Below, in pieces: positions 54,405 through 63,029 of a stretch of DNA of 64,000 nt. Position 1 is the stretch's first letter. Every line of letters begins with the position of its first letter. The stretch covers positions 1 through 64,000 of the forward strand of contig JBGPFE010000005.1 of the NCBI GenBank assembly GCA_041483135.1, given 5' to 3'. A program made the position numbers and the translations under genes. The DNA is from PALSA-1004 sp041483135 (lineage in GTDB: Bacteria > Pseudomonadota > Gammaproteobacteria > Burkholderiales > SG8-41). The notes below the pieces were generated by a model. The model saw nothing but the letters and a program-made list of their open reading frames with translations. It made no database searches and was not told the DNA's origin.

Positions 54405-54611
54405 ATGGCACGCATCACTGTTGACGACTGTTTGAAGATCATTCCGAATCGTTTTGAGCTTACGCTCGCCGCGACTTACCGCGCGCGCCAGATCACCAAC
54501 GGCTCGGCGCCGATGCTGGACGCCAATCGCGACAAACCGACCGTGATCGCGCTGCGCGAGCTTGCTGCCGGCAAGTACGGCGTCGAAATACTCAACAAAA
54601 CCCCGTCCTGA
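54405..54611 (+). CDS. rpoZ: RNA polymerase omega subunit
   Basis: 68 residues, MARITVDDCLKIIPNRFELTLAATYRARQI, including the NRFEL-type beta'-binding segment. Omega helps RNA polymerase assembly and ppGpp binding, and lies beside spoT here as in most proteobacteria. A small palindrome GCCGGCTT/AAGCCGGC (54613-54629) follows the stop. Confidence 0.96.
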   Translation: MARITVDDCLKIIPNRFELTLAATYRARQITNGSAPMLDANRDKPTVIALRELAAGKYGVEILNKTPS

Positions 54612-54688
54612 CGCCGGCTTTAAGCCGGCTGCGGTATTGCGGGGCGTCCCGATATGTAATACTGGAGCTCCCTATCCCGTAACCGGTC

Positions 54689-56803
54689 ATGCCCGAAGCT
54701 GCAACCCTGTTCAAGGAGTGGTCCGGTTATCTCAAGCCGGAGGACGTGACGCGGCTCGAAACCGCGTATCACTTTAGCCGCGCCGCGCATAACGGCCAAT
54801 TCCGTGCTTCCGGCGACCCCTATATCTCGCATCCGCTCGCGGTTGCGAACATCCTCGCCCAGCTCCATCTCGATTCGCAGGCGCTGACCGCTGCGCTGCT
54901 GCACGATGTGATGGAAGACACTTCCGTCACCAAGACCGAAATCAGCAGGAAATTCGGCAAACCCGTCGCCGAGCTCGTCGACGGTGTCTCCAAGCTCGAC
55001 CGCATTGAGTTCGAGACCCACGAGGAAGCGCAGGCCGAAAACTTCCGCAAGATGCTGCTGGCGATGGCGCGCGACGTGCGCGTCATCCTGATCAAGCTCG
55101 CCGACCGGCTCCACAACATGCGCACGCTCGACGCGGTGCCAGCGCCGAAGCGCACGCGCGTCGCACGCGAGACTCTCGAGATCTACGCGCCGATCGCCAA
55201 CCGGCTGGGCTTGAACAGCATCTACCAGGAACTCGAGGACCTGAGTTTCAGCTATCTGTATCCGGCGCGCTTCCGCGTGCTGTCGAGGGCTTTGAAGAGC
55301 GCGCGCGGCAACCGGCGCGAAGTCGTCAGCAAGGTGGGCGAAACGATCAAGAAACGGTTGAAACAAGACGGGGTCGACGCCATCGTGCACGGCCGCGAGA
55401 AACACCTGTTCAGCATCTACCGCAAAATGCGCGAGAAACACCTGTCGTTCGCCAAGGTGCTCGACGTGTTCGGCTTCCGCATCATCGTCAAGGACGTGCC
55501 CTCGTGTTACCTCGTGCTCGGCGCGCTGCATTCTCTCTACAAACCGATCCCGGGCAAGTTCAAGGACTACATCGCGATCCCCAAGGCGAACGGCTACCAG
55601 TCGCTGCACACCACGCTGTTCGGCCCGTTCAGCAGCCCGCTCGAAGTGCAGGTCCGGACCTCCGAAATGCACAAGATCGCCGAGGCCGGCGTCGCCTCGC
55701 ACTGGCTCTACAAGAGCTCCGATGCGTCGCTCAACGACCTGCAGAAGAAGACCCACCAGTGGCTGCAGAGCCTGCTCGAAATCCAGTCCGGCAGCGGCGA
55801 CTCGGTCGAGTTCCTCGAGCACCTGAAGGTCGACCTGTTCCCGGACGAAGTTTATGTCTTCACGCCGAAAGGGAAGATCCTGTCGTTGCCGCGCGGCGCG
55901 ACGGCCGTGGATTTCGCCTACGCGGTGCACACCGACATCGGCAACCGCTGCGTCGCGGTCAAAATCAACGACGAGCTGATGCCGCTCAGGACCGAGCTCA
56001 GAAACGGCGAGCGCGTCGAGATCATCACGGCGTCGCACGCCAAGCCGAACCCGCTATGGCTCAATTATGTGATCACCGCCAGGGCGCGCTCGCACATCCG
56101 CTACTTTCTGAAGACCGTGCAGTACCAGGAATCGGCGCAGCTCGGCGAGCGGCTGCTGAATCAGGCGCTCGGCACCTTCAAGTCCGGCATCGTCGAGATC
56201 AAGGAAGCGCAGTGGGACAAGCTCATCAAGGATACCGGCGCCAAATCGCGCCCGGACATCCTCGCCGATATCGGCCTCGGCAAGCGGCTCGCCGTGGTGG
56301 TGGCGCGGCGGCTGCTGTCGCTTGGCGATGCGTCGGGCGAGGAACCCAGGACCGGCATGCCGGTGATGATCCGCGGCTCGGAGGGGATGGCGGTGCAGTT
56401 TGCACAGTGCTGCAAGCCGATCCCGGGCGACCCGATCATCGGCCTCATCAACAAGGGCCAGGGCATGATCATCCATACCCACGATTGCCCGGTAATCGCC
56501 AAGACGCGCGCCGATCCCGGCAAAGTGATCGACGTCGAATGGGCGCCCGAAACCAAGAAGCTGTTCAATGTCAGCATTGAGCTGGTGGCGATGAACCAGC
56601 GCGGCGTGCTGGCCAAGGTCGCGGCAAAGATTGCCGAAGGCGACTCCAACATCGACAACGTTACGGTCGACCCGGGGCAAGGCGATCAGTATGCGACCAT
56701 GCACTTCACGCTGCAGGTATCCAACCGCCTGCACCTCGCGCAGATCATGCGCTCACTGCGCCGCATCCCTGAAGTGATCCGCATCACGCGGGTCAAAAAC
56801 TAG
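54689..56803 (+). CDS. spoT: Bifunctional (p)ppGpp synthetase/hydrolase
   Basis: 704 residues in the Rel/Spo order: HD hydrolase domain with ISHPLAVANIL and the catalytic LLHDVMEDT (H72-D73, E76-D77), synthetase domain (GREKHLFSIYRKMREK, KDYIAIPKANGYQSLHTTL), TGS domain (VYVFTPKGKILSLPRGATAVDFAYAVHT), helical region and ACT domain at the end. The intact HDxxED indicates active hydrolase. Its TAG stop lies in the CTAG end of the second inverted-repeat element. Confidence 0.95.
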   Translation: MPEAATLFKEWSGYLKPEDVTRLETAYHFSRAAHNGQFRASGDPYISHPLAVANILAQLHLDSQALTAALLHDVMEDTSVTKTEISRKFGKPVAELVDGVSKLDRIEFETHEEAQAENFRKMLLAMARDVRVILIKLADRLHNMRTLDAVPAPKRTRVARETLEIYAPIANRLGLNSIYQELEDLSFSYLYPARFRVLSRALKSARGNRREVVSKVGETIKKRLKQDGVDAIVHGREKHLFSIYRKMREKHLSFAKVLDVFGFRIIVKDVPSCYLVLGALHSLYKPIPGKFKDYIAIPKANGYQSLHTTLFGPFSSPLEVQVRTSEMHKIAEAGVASHWLYKSSDASLNDLQKKTHQWLQSLLEIQSGSGDSVEFLEHLKVDLFPDEVYVFTPKGKILSLPRGATAVDFAYAVHTDIGNRCVAVKINDELMPLRTELRNGERVEIITASHAKPNPLWLNYVITARARSHIRYFLKTVQYQESAQLGERLLNQALGTFKSGIVEIKEAQWDKLIKDTGAKSRPDILADIGLGKRLAVVVARRLLSLGDASGEEPRTGMPVMIRGSEGMAVQFAQCCKPIPGDPIIGLINKGQGMIIHTHDCPVIAKTRADPGKVIDVEWAPETKKLFNVSIELVAMNQRGVLAKVAAKIAEGDSNIDNVTVDPGQGDQYATMHFTLQVSNRLHLAQIMRSLRRIPEVIRITRVKN

Positions 56804-56908
56804 TGCCGTTCCAACCTGATCAGCCTAATGACCGCGAGGATCCTTCTGCTGAATATTGTGCCTCGATCACCCATCACAGATAGCTCGGAATAGTTGGAAC
56901 GGCACTAG
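56800..56908. mobile_element. 109-bp CTAG-ended element, copy 2
   Basis: CTAGTGCCGTTCCAAC at 56800-56815 and its exact complement at 56893-56908 enclose 77 bp with no evident similarity to the interior of copy 1 (34746-34853). The end CTAGs provide the TAG stops of spoT (plus) and of the small lipoprotein gene (minus). No coding capacity. Confidence 0.8.
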
Positions 56909-57150
56909 TGTTTACCGCAGATGTCGTAGCCGTCGCGCCAGCCCTGCAGGTAATTCGCGTCTGACTTGAAACGCGCTTCATCGCGCTTGCGCGCCGCGTT
57001 CGGCTTGGCGCTCGCGCAGCCGTCTGCGTAGCCTTGCCTGAACTCGGGCGGATAACCGGTCAGATTGACCTTGGGCTGCGGCGCGGGCGCCGGCTGGCTC
57101 GCGCAGCCTGTTACCAGCATCAATGCGAGGACCGGCAGAATCGATCGCAT
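56905..57150 (-). CDS. Small lipoprotein of unknown function
   Basis: 81 residues. Lipoprotein signal MRSILPVLALMLVTGC gives a mature protein beginning at Cys16. The mature part is short and polar, with a Pro/Gln/Ala linker and YPPEFRQGYADGCASAKPNAARKRDEARFKSDANYLQGWRDGYDICGKH; the duplicated QGYxDGC/QGWRDGYDIC pattern suggests a small disulfide-linked helical domain. No function known. Stop TAG is inside the inverted-repeat element. Confidence 0.75.
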   Translation of the reverse strand: MRSILPVLALMLVTGCASQPAPAPQPKVNLTGYPPEFRQGYADGCASAKPNAARKRDEARFKSDANYLQGWRDGYDICGKH

Positions 57151-57242
57151 GGTCTGTTCCTTCGCTCTTTATCGCATCCTACATTGCATTCGGCTCCATG
57201 CGTACAAAAAGGGGCCGCCCAGGGAGGAGAGGAAAACGGGTG

Positions 57243-57410
57243 TCACTGCACCGGGCAATTGGGCGCTGACAATTGGCTCGGCAACGGCTTGCCGATTTCC
57301 AGGTGGTATGTGCCGTCGCCCAGACTGCCGCTTGGTCGCGGCTGATCCGTCACGCAGCCGCATAGCGTCATCACGATCAGTACGCATGCTACCGTCAGCC
57401 GTGTTTTCAT
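57243..57410 (-). CDS. Very small lipoprotein
   Basis: 55 residues from ATG 57410, preceded by GGAGGG. Signal MKTRLTVACVLIVMTLCGC with the lipidated Cys in LCGC. The remaining 36 residues (VTDQPRPSGSLGDGTYHLEIG...) have no recognisable domain. The clear ribosome site and lipobox argue that it is real. It lies just downstream of the selenoprotein operon. Confidence 0.6.
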   Translation of the reverse strand: MKTRLTVACVLIVMTLCGCVTDQPRPSGSLGDGTYHLEIGKPLPSQLSAPNCPVQ

Positions 57411-57625
57411 GGACCCTCCTCCATAAAAATGGCGATGCAACCGATAGAACTGACAGTAATTATCCGGATACGCGGTCGCTCGAGGCAGGAACTAGTGCAC
57501 GGGATCAGTCGACATAATTTTCGCGCTGGATGGAACTTTTCAAAAACCTTAAATTCCCTGGTTATTGGTGTTCACGCTGCTGTGGATCGATGCCGCGCGT
57601 GAACAAATTCACGCACATTCGGGCA
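57411..57625. other. Intergenic region downstream of the selenoprotein gene
   Basis: About 215 bp. It holds an eight-base-pair hairpin GTTCACGC/GCGTGAAC (57570-57577 with 57597-57604) just after the selenoprotein stop, without a U-tract; it could be a weak terminator. Nothing else is recognised. Confidence 0.4.
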
Positions 57626-58846
57626 TCAACGCGACAGCATGTGCATTATTGCGCGCGGCACCAGGGTATTGCCGCCGAACACCTGCAGTGATTGATCGCT
57701 GCTCCCAACGCACACTTTCTGCAAAGCGAGAAAAGCGCGGCCCGCCGCGGTGTCGTGCCAAAACCAGTGTTGGATTGCTGACGCATCTGGTGCGCCCGGC
57801 CGCGCTGCCGCGGCTTCGTAGTAGTACGCTCGAATGTCGTCGCACACGACCTTGAGCGTCTCGCCTGCACTCATGCCGTCGAAGCCCGGTGCCGGCGCGC
57901 CGTTAAGATAGGACGCAATGATGCCAACAGCCTCGGCATGCGTCACGCCGCTCACGCCGGTCGTGGTACGTCCGCGGCGCTGCACGGCGAGATCGTACCA
58001 CGGCGCGAGTTCCTCGATTTCGCGCGCGAGCAGAGCACCGAGATCGCGTTCGTCCACGGCGTGATCGAAACTCACCGGGCACGCGACGCCTTGGATTTCG
58101 CCCGCCGCCGGCTGTGGCGCATCTTCGGGAAAATCCGCGAGCACGGGACCGGCGGGTGCTTCGAGCCGTCGCAGCACCGCGAGCAGCACGCGGCGCTGGA
58201 ATTTGGCATCGTTCGGCACGCCGAATGGGCGGCCAAGGATGAACGGTACCCACAACGCGCGCGGCGGACTGATATCGGCTGTGTTCTCGCGCACGAGCGA
58301 AATCTGCGTCGTCGCAACGCCTTCCGCCTCGAGGTAGTGCCCGAGCGCGCCGACGGCGCACGTGCAGTTCGGTCACACCGGCGTCAGCAGCACCGCATCG
58401 ACGCGATCCTGCTTGAGCAGCGCGGCGAGCTCGCGCGCCTTGGGTGCGAGCTGCCTGATCGGCGCCGCACCCATGAACGCGTAGTGGTAGTCGGCGACCG
58501 CGCCTACCGCGCCCTCGCGCGCAAGCTCACGCAAACGGTCGAGCGGAAACACGACGTTGTGGTCTTCCTGGAAACCGCTGCGGTCAAAATTGACGGACTG
58601 ATGGCTCATCACGAGCTCTGCCGCCGGCGTGTCGCCGGGAATGATGCGGTAATCGGTCGCCGCCGCGCTCGGCCCAAATGGCCGGTCACCCCTGCGGTGC
58701 AGTCCCGCAGTGGTCACAATCGCAATGCGACAGCGCGCAAGCGGCGGCGGCCGATTCCACGGCCGGCCTTCGAATCCGCCCAAGCCGCGCGTTTTCTTGA
58801 GCAAGTGCTCGCGTTCCCACTCGGGCAAATCGGCGAGTCTCACCAT
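57626..58846 (-). CDS. GrdB/PrdB-like selenoprotein (in-frame UGA = selenocysteine)
   Basis: The frame from ATG 58846 to the UGA at 57626-57628 is open for 406 residues except for one UGA at 58373-58375 (codon 158). The sequence around it, DAVLLTPV-U-PNCTC, matches the U-P-x-C active-site pattern of the glycine/betaine/sarcosine/D-proline reductase selenoprotein B family. Both halves read as that family: MVRLADLPEWEREHLLKK at the start, VVFPLDRLRELAREGAVG before the UGA, and GRPFGVPNDAKFQRRVLLAVLRRL after it. A candidate bSECIS hairpin starts twelve bases after the UGA. The gene is third in an operon with an antiporter and YbdK. The reaction in proteobacteria is unknown. A conventional gene caller would split it into two. 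Confidence 0.85.
58345..58375 (-). promoter_or_regulatory. UGA codon and candidate bSECIS element
   Basis: On the minus strand the UGA (58375-58373) is followed by a seven-base-pair stem, GTGCGCC (58361-58355) with GGCGCGC (58351-58345), closing a GTC loop. The loop begins with G, 18 bases after the UGA, within the 16-37 base window used for bacterial SECIS elements. It was folded by eye only. Confidence 0.65.
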
Positions 58847-58875
58847 TTATTGCGCTCCACGGTCATCCCCCGCAG

Positions 58876-60009
58876 CTACGCCGGCACCGGCATCCGTCCC
58901 ATCCATTGTTCGCTCTGAGCGCGCGCGACATCGTTGAGTGAACCCAGTTTTCCAAGTGTTTCGCGCAGCCAGGCCGCATCACTGCGGCGCGCGATAATGT
59001 CGGCGCGTAGCATTTCGAGCGCCGCAGCGGTCTTCATCTGCGCCGCATACGGCGTCAGTACATCCAGCGTCTGCATCATGTCCTGCACCAGCGGCACCTG
59101 CTGCTGGGTATACGCATCGATATATGTTGCATCGAAGCCATAGCGGCACGCCTGAAAGCGGTTATGCCTGTAGACCAGATAAATGTCCGCCGATGCCGGC
59201 AGCGGCCGTTGCGTAAGCACGTAGTGCGCGAGCGTTTGCGCGTAAGCCGCAAGCTGCGCCGCGCGTTCGACGGTGAGCGGCGTGTCGAGCACGCGGATTT
59301 CGACCGTGCCATACTCGGGCTTGGGCCGGATATCCCAGTAGAAATCCTTCATGCTCTCGACGATGCGAAAACCCCGCATCTTCTCGAAGTAGCCGACGAA
59401 CTCACGCCATGTCTCCACGAACGGCATGGTGCCGGAAAGCGGAAACGCGCTCACCGTATTGAGCCGCGACGACTGGAAGCCGGTGTCCGCGCCCTGCTGA
59501 AACGGAGAGGACGCGGACAGCACGATGAAATGCGGAATGTAGCGCGACAGCATGTGCGTCAGGTAGACGGCGGCATCGCCGTCCGGGCAGCCGATGTGGA
59601 CGTGCTGGCCGAATACCGTGAACTGCTTGGCGAGATAGCCGTAGACTTCGAGCAGATGCTTGAAGCGCTCCGTCGGATAGATACGGCGCTCGCTCCATTT
59701 GTGAAACGGATGCGAGCCGCCGCCGGCAATGCGCAGGTTGAGCTGGGTCGCCGCCTGCACAACCGCGTCCCGGATCTGTTTCAGCTCCGCCAGCAATGAC
59801 TCATGGCTGAGGTGGATCGAGGAGTTTAACTCGATCATGCTCTCGGTGATCTCCGGTTTGATGGCGCCCGGGGGCTTGGTCTTTTCGAGCAATGTCAGCA
59901 GGTCGGCGGCATCGCGCGCAAGGTTGTAGTCACGCGAATTCAGTATCTGCAGCTCGAGCTCGACGCCCATCGAAATCTCGGGTGAAGATTTGAAATCCAT
60001 CTCGCTCAT
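58876..60009 (-). CDS. YbdK-type carboxylate-amine ligase (GCS2 family)
   Basis: 377 residues, glutamate-cysteine ligase type 2 family. Start SMGVELELQILNSRDYNLA, then KPEITESMIELNSSIHLS, AGGGSHPFHKWSERRIYPTERF, and the FGQHVHIGCPDGD and GTVEIRVLDTP patterns of YbdK. E. coli YbdK has weak glutamate-cysteine ligase activity. The 4-bp overlap with the antiporter gene upstream and the 29-base gap to the selenoprotein downstream indicate one operon. Confidence 0.92.
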   Translation of the reverse strand: MSEMDFKSSPEISMGVELELQILNSRDYNLARDAADLLTLLEKTKPPGAIKPEITESMIELNSSIHLSHESLLAELKQIRDAVVQAATQLNLRIAGGGSHPFHKWSERRIYPTERFKHLLEVYGYLAKQFTVFGQHVHIGCPDGDAAVYLTHMLSRYIPHFIVLSASSPFQQGADTGFQSSRLNTVSAFPLSGTMPFVETWREFVGYFEKMRGFRIVESMKDFYWDIRPKPEYGTVEIRVLDTPLTVERAAQLAAYAQTLAHYVLTQRPLPASADIYLVYRHNRFQACRYGFDATYIDAYTQQQVPLVQDMMQTLDVLTPYAAQMKTAAALEMLRADIIARRSDAAWLRETLGKLGSLNDVARAQSEQWMGRMPVPA

Positions 60010-61217
60010 ACCGCCTCCTCCTGTTGCGCTTCGCCGGCGCGACGCAGCGCGAACTGCACGGCGAGCGGGCCAGCCAGTTCAAGGATCAGCGCCGCGGCGA
60101 GCACGATGGTCGCGAGTTTCGCGCCGAACGCCGGATACAGGCTGCCTGCGCTGTTGGTCATCGCGAGCGCAATACCCGACATCGGCAGCAGCGCAATGCT
60201 GAGCAATCCGCCGCTGCCGGGTCGGATGCCGCTCAGGTGCGCCAGACAGAGCACGCCGAGCGATTTGCCGACGAAGCGCGCCGCGATATAAACCGCGGCA
60301 ATTGCGCCGCCGGCGATCAGGTCGTTAACTTTCAGCAACGCGCCAGTCACCACGAACAGCACGATGAAGAAAACCTGCCCGAAGCGCCCGATATCAACGG
60401 GCATCAACACGTGTTCGTGATCAAGGTTCCTGACCAGCACTCCAAACGCGAGCAACGCGATCAGCACCGAGAATTTCAGCGCTTCCGCGGCGCCGACCAG
60501 CAGCACCACCAGCGCCAGCAGTAAAGCCAAATGCTGCTCGGCCTGCTTGCCAAGCCAGCGCGCGAGCAGCAGCGCCAGTACGCTCGCCAAAAACCCCGCG
60601 CACACCGAGCCCGCCAGAATATATACCGGGTGCAGCACCATGGTCGGCCAGCCGGCGCTGTATTCGCTGTGGATCCATGACAGCAGCATCGTCACCAGCA
60701 CGAATGCCACCACGCTGTTGATCGCGACCAGGTTGAGTGCGCGCTCGGTCACTTGGCCTTCGGCGCGCTGCTCGCGCGCGACCAACAGCACGATTGCCGG
60801 CGACGACGACACGCCGATCGCCGCCGCCATGGCGGCATACAGCGGCGCGATGTCGAACCACACCAATGCCCCGAACATGCAACCGAACGACAACAGGCTT
60901 TCCGTCAGCGACATCATTGCCAGCCAGCGGTCGTGCCGGAGCCATTCGAAATCGAGACGCCGCCCGAGCTCGAACAATACCAGCCCCAAACCGACGTCGA
61001 GAAACACGCGCGTGTAGCCCAGCATTCTGGCGTCGAGCACGTTGAGCCCGCTCGCGCCAAGCGCCAGCCCGATCAGCACGTAGCCGGTGATGCGCGGCAG
61101 ACTGAGCACGCGCCGGATGAGCTCGCCGCCGAGCGCACCGGCGAGCAGCAGCACGCCGAACAATGCCAGCGGATTGGCGGGAAGCGGAAACTGCGGAAGA
61201 AACTCAAGGCTTGTCAT
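60006..61217 (-). CDS. CPA2 cation:proton antiporter
   Basis: 403 residues, about twelve membrane helices of the Na+/H+ exchanger (CPA2) fold: LFGVLLLAGALGGELIRRVLSLPRITGYVLIGLALG, VGLGLVLFELGRRLD, and IGVSSSPAIVLLVA at the position of the discontinuous helix. There is no C-terminal RCK domain, unlike the KefB-like protein at 23828. First gene of the operon with YbdK and the selenoprotein. Confidence 0.88.
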   Translation of the reverse strand: MTSLEFLPQFPLPANPLALFGVLLLAGALGGELIRRVLSLPRITGYVLIGLALGASGLNVLDARMLGYTRVFLDVGLGLVLFELGRRLDFEWLRHDRWLAMMSLTESLLSFGCMFGALVWFDIAPLYAAMAAAIGVSSSPAIVLLVAREQRAEGQVTERALNLVAINSVVAFVLVTMLLSWIHSEYSAGWPTMVLHPVYILAGSVCAGFLASVLALLLARWLGKQAEQHLALLLALVVLLVGAAEALKFSVLIALLAFGVLVRNLDHEHVLMPVDIGRFGQVFFIVLFVVTGALLKVNDLIAGGAIAAVYIAARFVGKSLGVLCLAHLSGIRPGSGGLLSIALLPMSGIALAMTNSAGSLYPAFGAKLATIVLAAALILELAGPLAVQFALRRAGEAQQEEAV

Positions 61218-61348
61218 AGCAGCACTCCTCTCCGCCGCGCTTCGTCATGCGCGGATGAAACTGCGGCTACATGCTATGCCCCGGGTGCGAAAACCCGCCG
61301 ATGCTCCAGGCTGCCGGGCCGCAGCCTGTTTGGTTGTTATTGATAAAC

Positions 61349-61371
61349 GACCGGCGGCATCGCCGCCGGTC
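61349..61371. terminator. Hairpin terminator candidate
   Basis: Ten-base-pair GC-rich stem GACCGGCGGC/GCCGCCGGTC with a three-base loop. On the minus strand it is followed by GTTTATC, so it could end the transcript of the secreted protein gene at 61394-61819. Confidence 0.6.
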
Positions 61372-61393
61372 ACTACTGGTTAGTTTACCCGCC

Positions 61394-61819
61394 CTACCAG
61401 ACGAACACGACTCGGTGCGGGTTGGCTCCCACGACTTGTACCGTCTGCTGCTTTACCGCGCCATCGTTGTCCGCGCTGATCGAATATTTGCCGGGCGGTA
61501 CCTTCGCCAGTAAAAACGGCCCTTGCGATACCGCATCGAGCACTACCTTTCCGTTCTTGTCCTTGATCTGAACCTTGACGTCCGCCAGGTACTCGTTGGG
61601 CGAACCCTTGGTCGCAAATAACAGTTCGAGTGAATAGTCCGGTGAAAGTTTTTGTATCGCCTGTCGTTCATCCTCGCCCACGCCACCACTCACGAATGGC
61701 ACCGGACCGGTCTGCACGACTTCGAGCGCTGCTGAAACGCCGGTGGCTGTTGACAGCAAAACAACGCCCGGACTCATCGCAAGAAGCGCACCACAAACTG
61801 CCGAGTTCAGAAATTTCAT
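61394..61819 (-). CDS. Secreted protein with carboxypeptidase-regulatory-like beta domain
   Basis: 141 residues from ATG 61819, preceded by AAGGAGAA. Signal peptide MKFLNSAVCGALLAMSPGVVLLSTATGVSA. The mature part is a beta-sandwich of transthyretin-like type: LADVKVQIKDKNGKVVLDAVSQGPFLLAKVPPGKYSISADNDGAVKQQTVQV. Such domains bind or shield surface proteins; the function is unknown. Confidence 0.75.
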   Translation of the reverse strand: MKFLNSAVCGALLAMSPGVVLLSTATGVSAALEVVQTGPVPFVSGGVGEDERQAIQKLSPDYSLELLFATKGSPNEYLADVKVQIKDKNGKVVLDAVSQGPFLLAKVPPGKYSISADNDGAVKQQTVQVVGANPHRVVFVW

Positions 61820-61961
61820 CGTATTCTCCTTCTCCGGTAAATCACTTGCTATGACCATCGCGAAGGCGGTCGGTTCACCAAATCGGCTGCTGCTTGATCG
61901 ACATGGATAATCCTAACTTCAGATTGATCGGGATCCGTGTAGCGGGGTGCACGGCGAGAAA

Positions 61962-63020
61962 TTAGCTGAGCGCCGTAATCTTCAGTTCAGTCGCCAGCTG
62001 ATTGAGACTCTTAATCAATGGCGCCGACAATGAAATGCCGAGTCTTGTTCTCTCCGCGCGCTTGGCATGGCTCTGCTCACCCGGCAGCCGGATGGCATCG
62101 ACGCCGGGCAGGCGCTTCGAATTGCGGATGTCGCGGATCAGCTCGTCGACGCTCGCCTTGAATTCGCCCAGCGGGCGGAACATCGCAATGTTGATGGCGA
62201 TGATCACGTGGCCGGTGTTGGTCGGTGTCGTGTCGTCAGCGTTGAAATCGACGACGTCGCGTCCCATTGCCGCGCCGTTCAACGTGCCCGCGAGCAGGCC
62301 GAACACGAGTGCAAGCCCATAGCCTTTGTAGCCGCCGATCGGCAGCAGCAGGCCCTCATTGGCTCGCCTAGGATCGGTGAGCGGGCGGCCCTCGCGGTCT
62401 ATCATCCAGCCTTCGGGCATCGTCTCGCCGCGCTGCGCCGCGGTCTTGACCTTGCCGTAAGCAGCGACGGTAGTTGCCATGTCGAGCACGATCGCCGGCT
62501 CCTTGCCGGCGGGTATGCCGACTGCGATCGGATTGGTCGATAGCAGCATGTCGAGCCCGCCCCACGCCGCCAGATGGTTCGCATTGCCGACCGCCAGATA
62601 GAGCCCGATCATGTCGCGCGCGATCGGCATGCTCGCATAGAGCGATGCCGGGCCCGCGTGATTGCTCCATTTGACGCCGACCCATGCGCAGCCGGCGGTC
62701 TTTGCCTTTTCGATCGCATGCTCGGCGGCAAAGCGCATCACCAGATGCCCCATGCCGTTGTCGCCGTCGACGAGCGCCATGCCCGGCGCCTCGCGCTCGA
62801 TGCGGATGTTCGGTTTGACATTGACGGCGCCACCCCTGATGCGGCGGATGTATTGCGGGAGCCGGAATACGCCATGCCCGTCGGCGCCATTCAGATCCGC
62901 GCGCGTCATCAGCTCCGCGATGCTTTTCGCTTCGGGCGCGCTGATGCCCACGGCCGCGAACGCGCGTGCGATGAACGCTTCGAGGTTTGCCGCAGTGATC
63001 CTTTTGGGTTCGGATGACAT
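61962..63020 (-). CDS. Ldh family (malate/L-lactate dehydrogenase-type) oxidoreductase
   Basis: 352 residues of the LDH2/MDH2 NAD(P)-dependent family (AllD/YbiC/ComC-like): SIAELMTRADLNGADGHGVFRLPQYIRRI, VDGDNGMGHLVMRFAAEHAIEKA, TNPIAVGIPAGKEPAIVLDMATTVAAYGKV, LLPIGGYKGYGLALVFGLLAG. It reduces a 2-oxo acid. Neighbouring Bug receptors in this genome region suggest organic-acid catabolism. It follows the TMEM175-like gene by nine bases. Confidence 0.92.
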   Translation of the reverse strand: MSSEPKRITAANLEAFIARAFAAVGISAPEAKSIAELMTRADLNGADGHGVFRLPQYIRRIRGGAVNVKPNIRIEREAPGMALVDGDNGMGHLVMRFAAEHAIEKAKTAGCAWVGVKWSNHAGPASLYASMPIARDMIGLYLAVGNANHLAAWGGLDMLLSTNPIAVGIPAGKEPAIVLDMATTVAAYGKVKTAAQRGETMPEGWMIDREGRPLTDPRRANEGLLLPIGGYKGYGLALVFGLLAGTLNGAAMGRDVVDFNADDTTPTNTGHVIIAINIAMFRPLGEFKASVDELIRDIRNSKRLPGVDAIRLPGEQSHAKRAERTRLGISLSAPLIKSLNQLATELKITALS

Positions 63021-63029
63021 CAGGTGGCT

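Noticed and set aside
58373..58375. Reading the UGA as a nonsense mutation or as the true end of a 157-residue protein
   Set aside because: The frame stays open on both sides, the family motif places a redox Sec exactly there, and a suitable stem-loop follows. Kept as selenocysteine pending a selABCD search.
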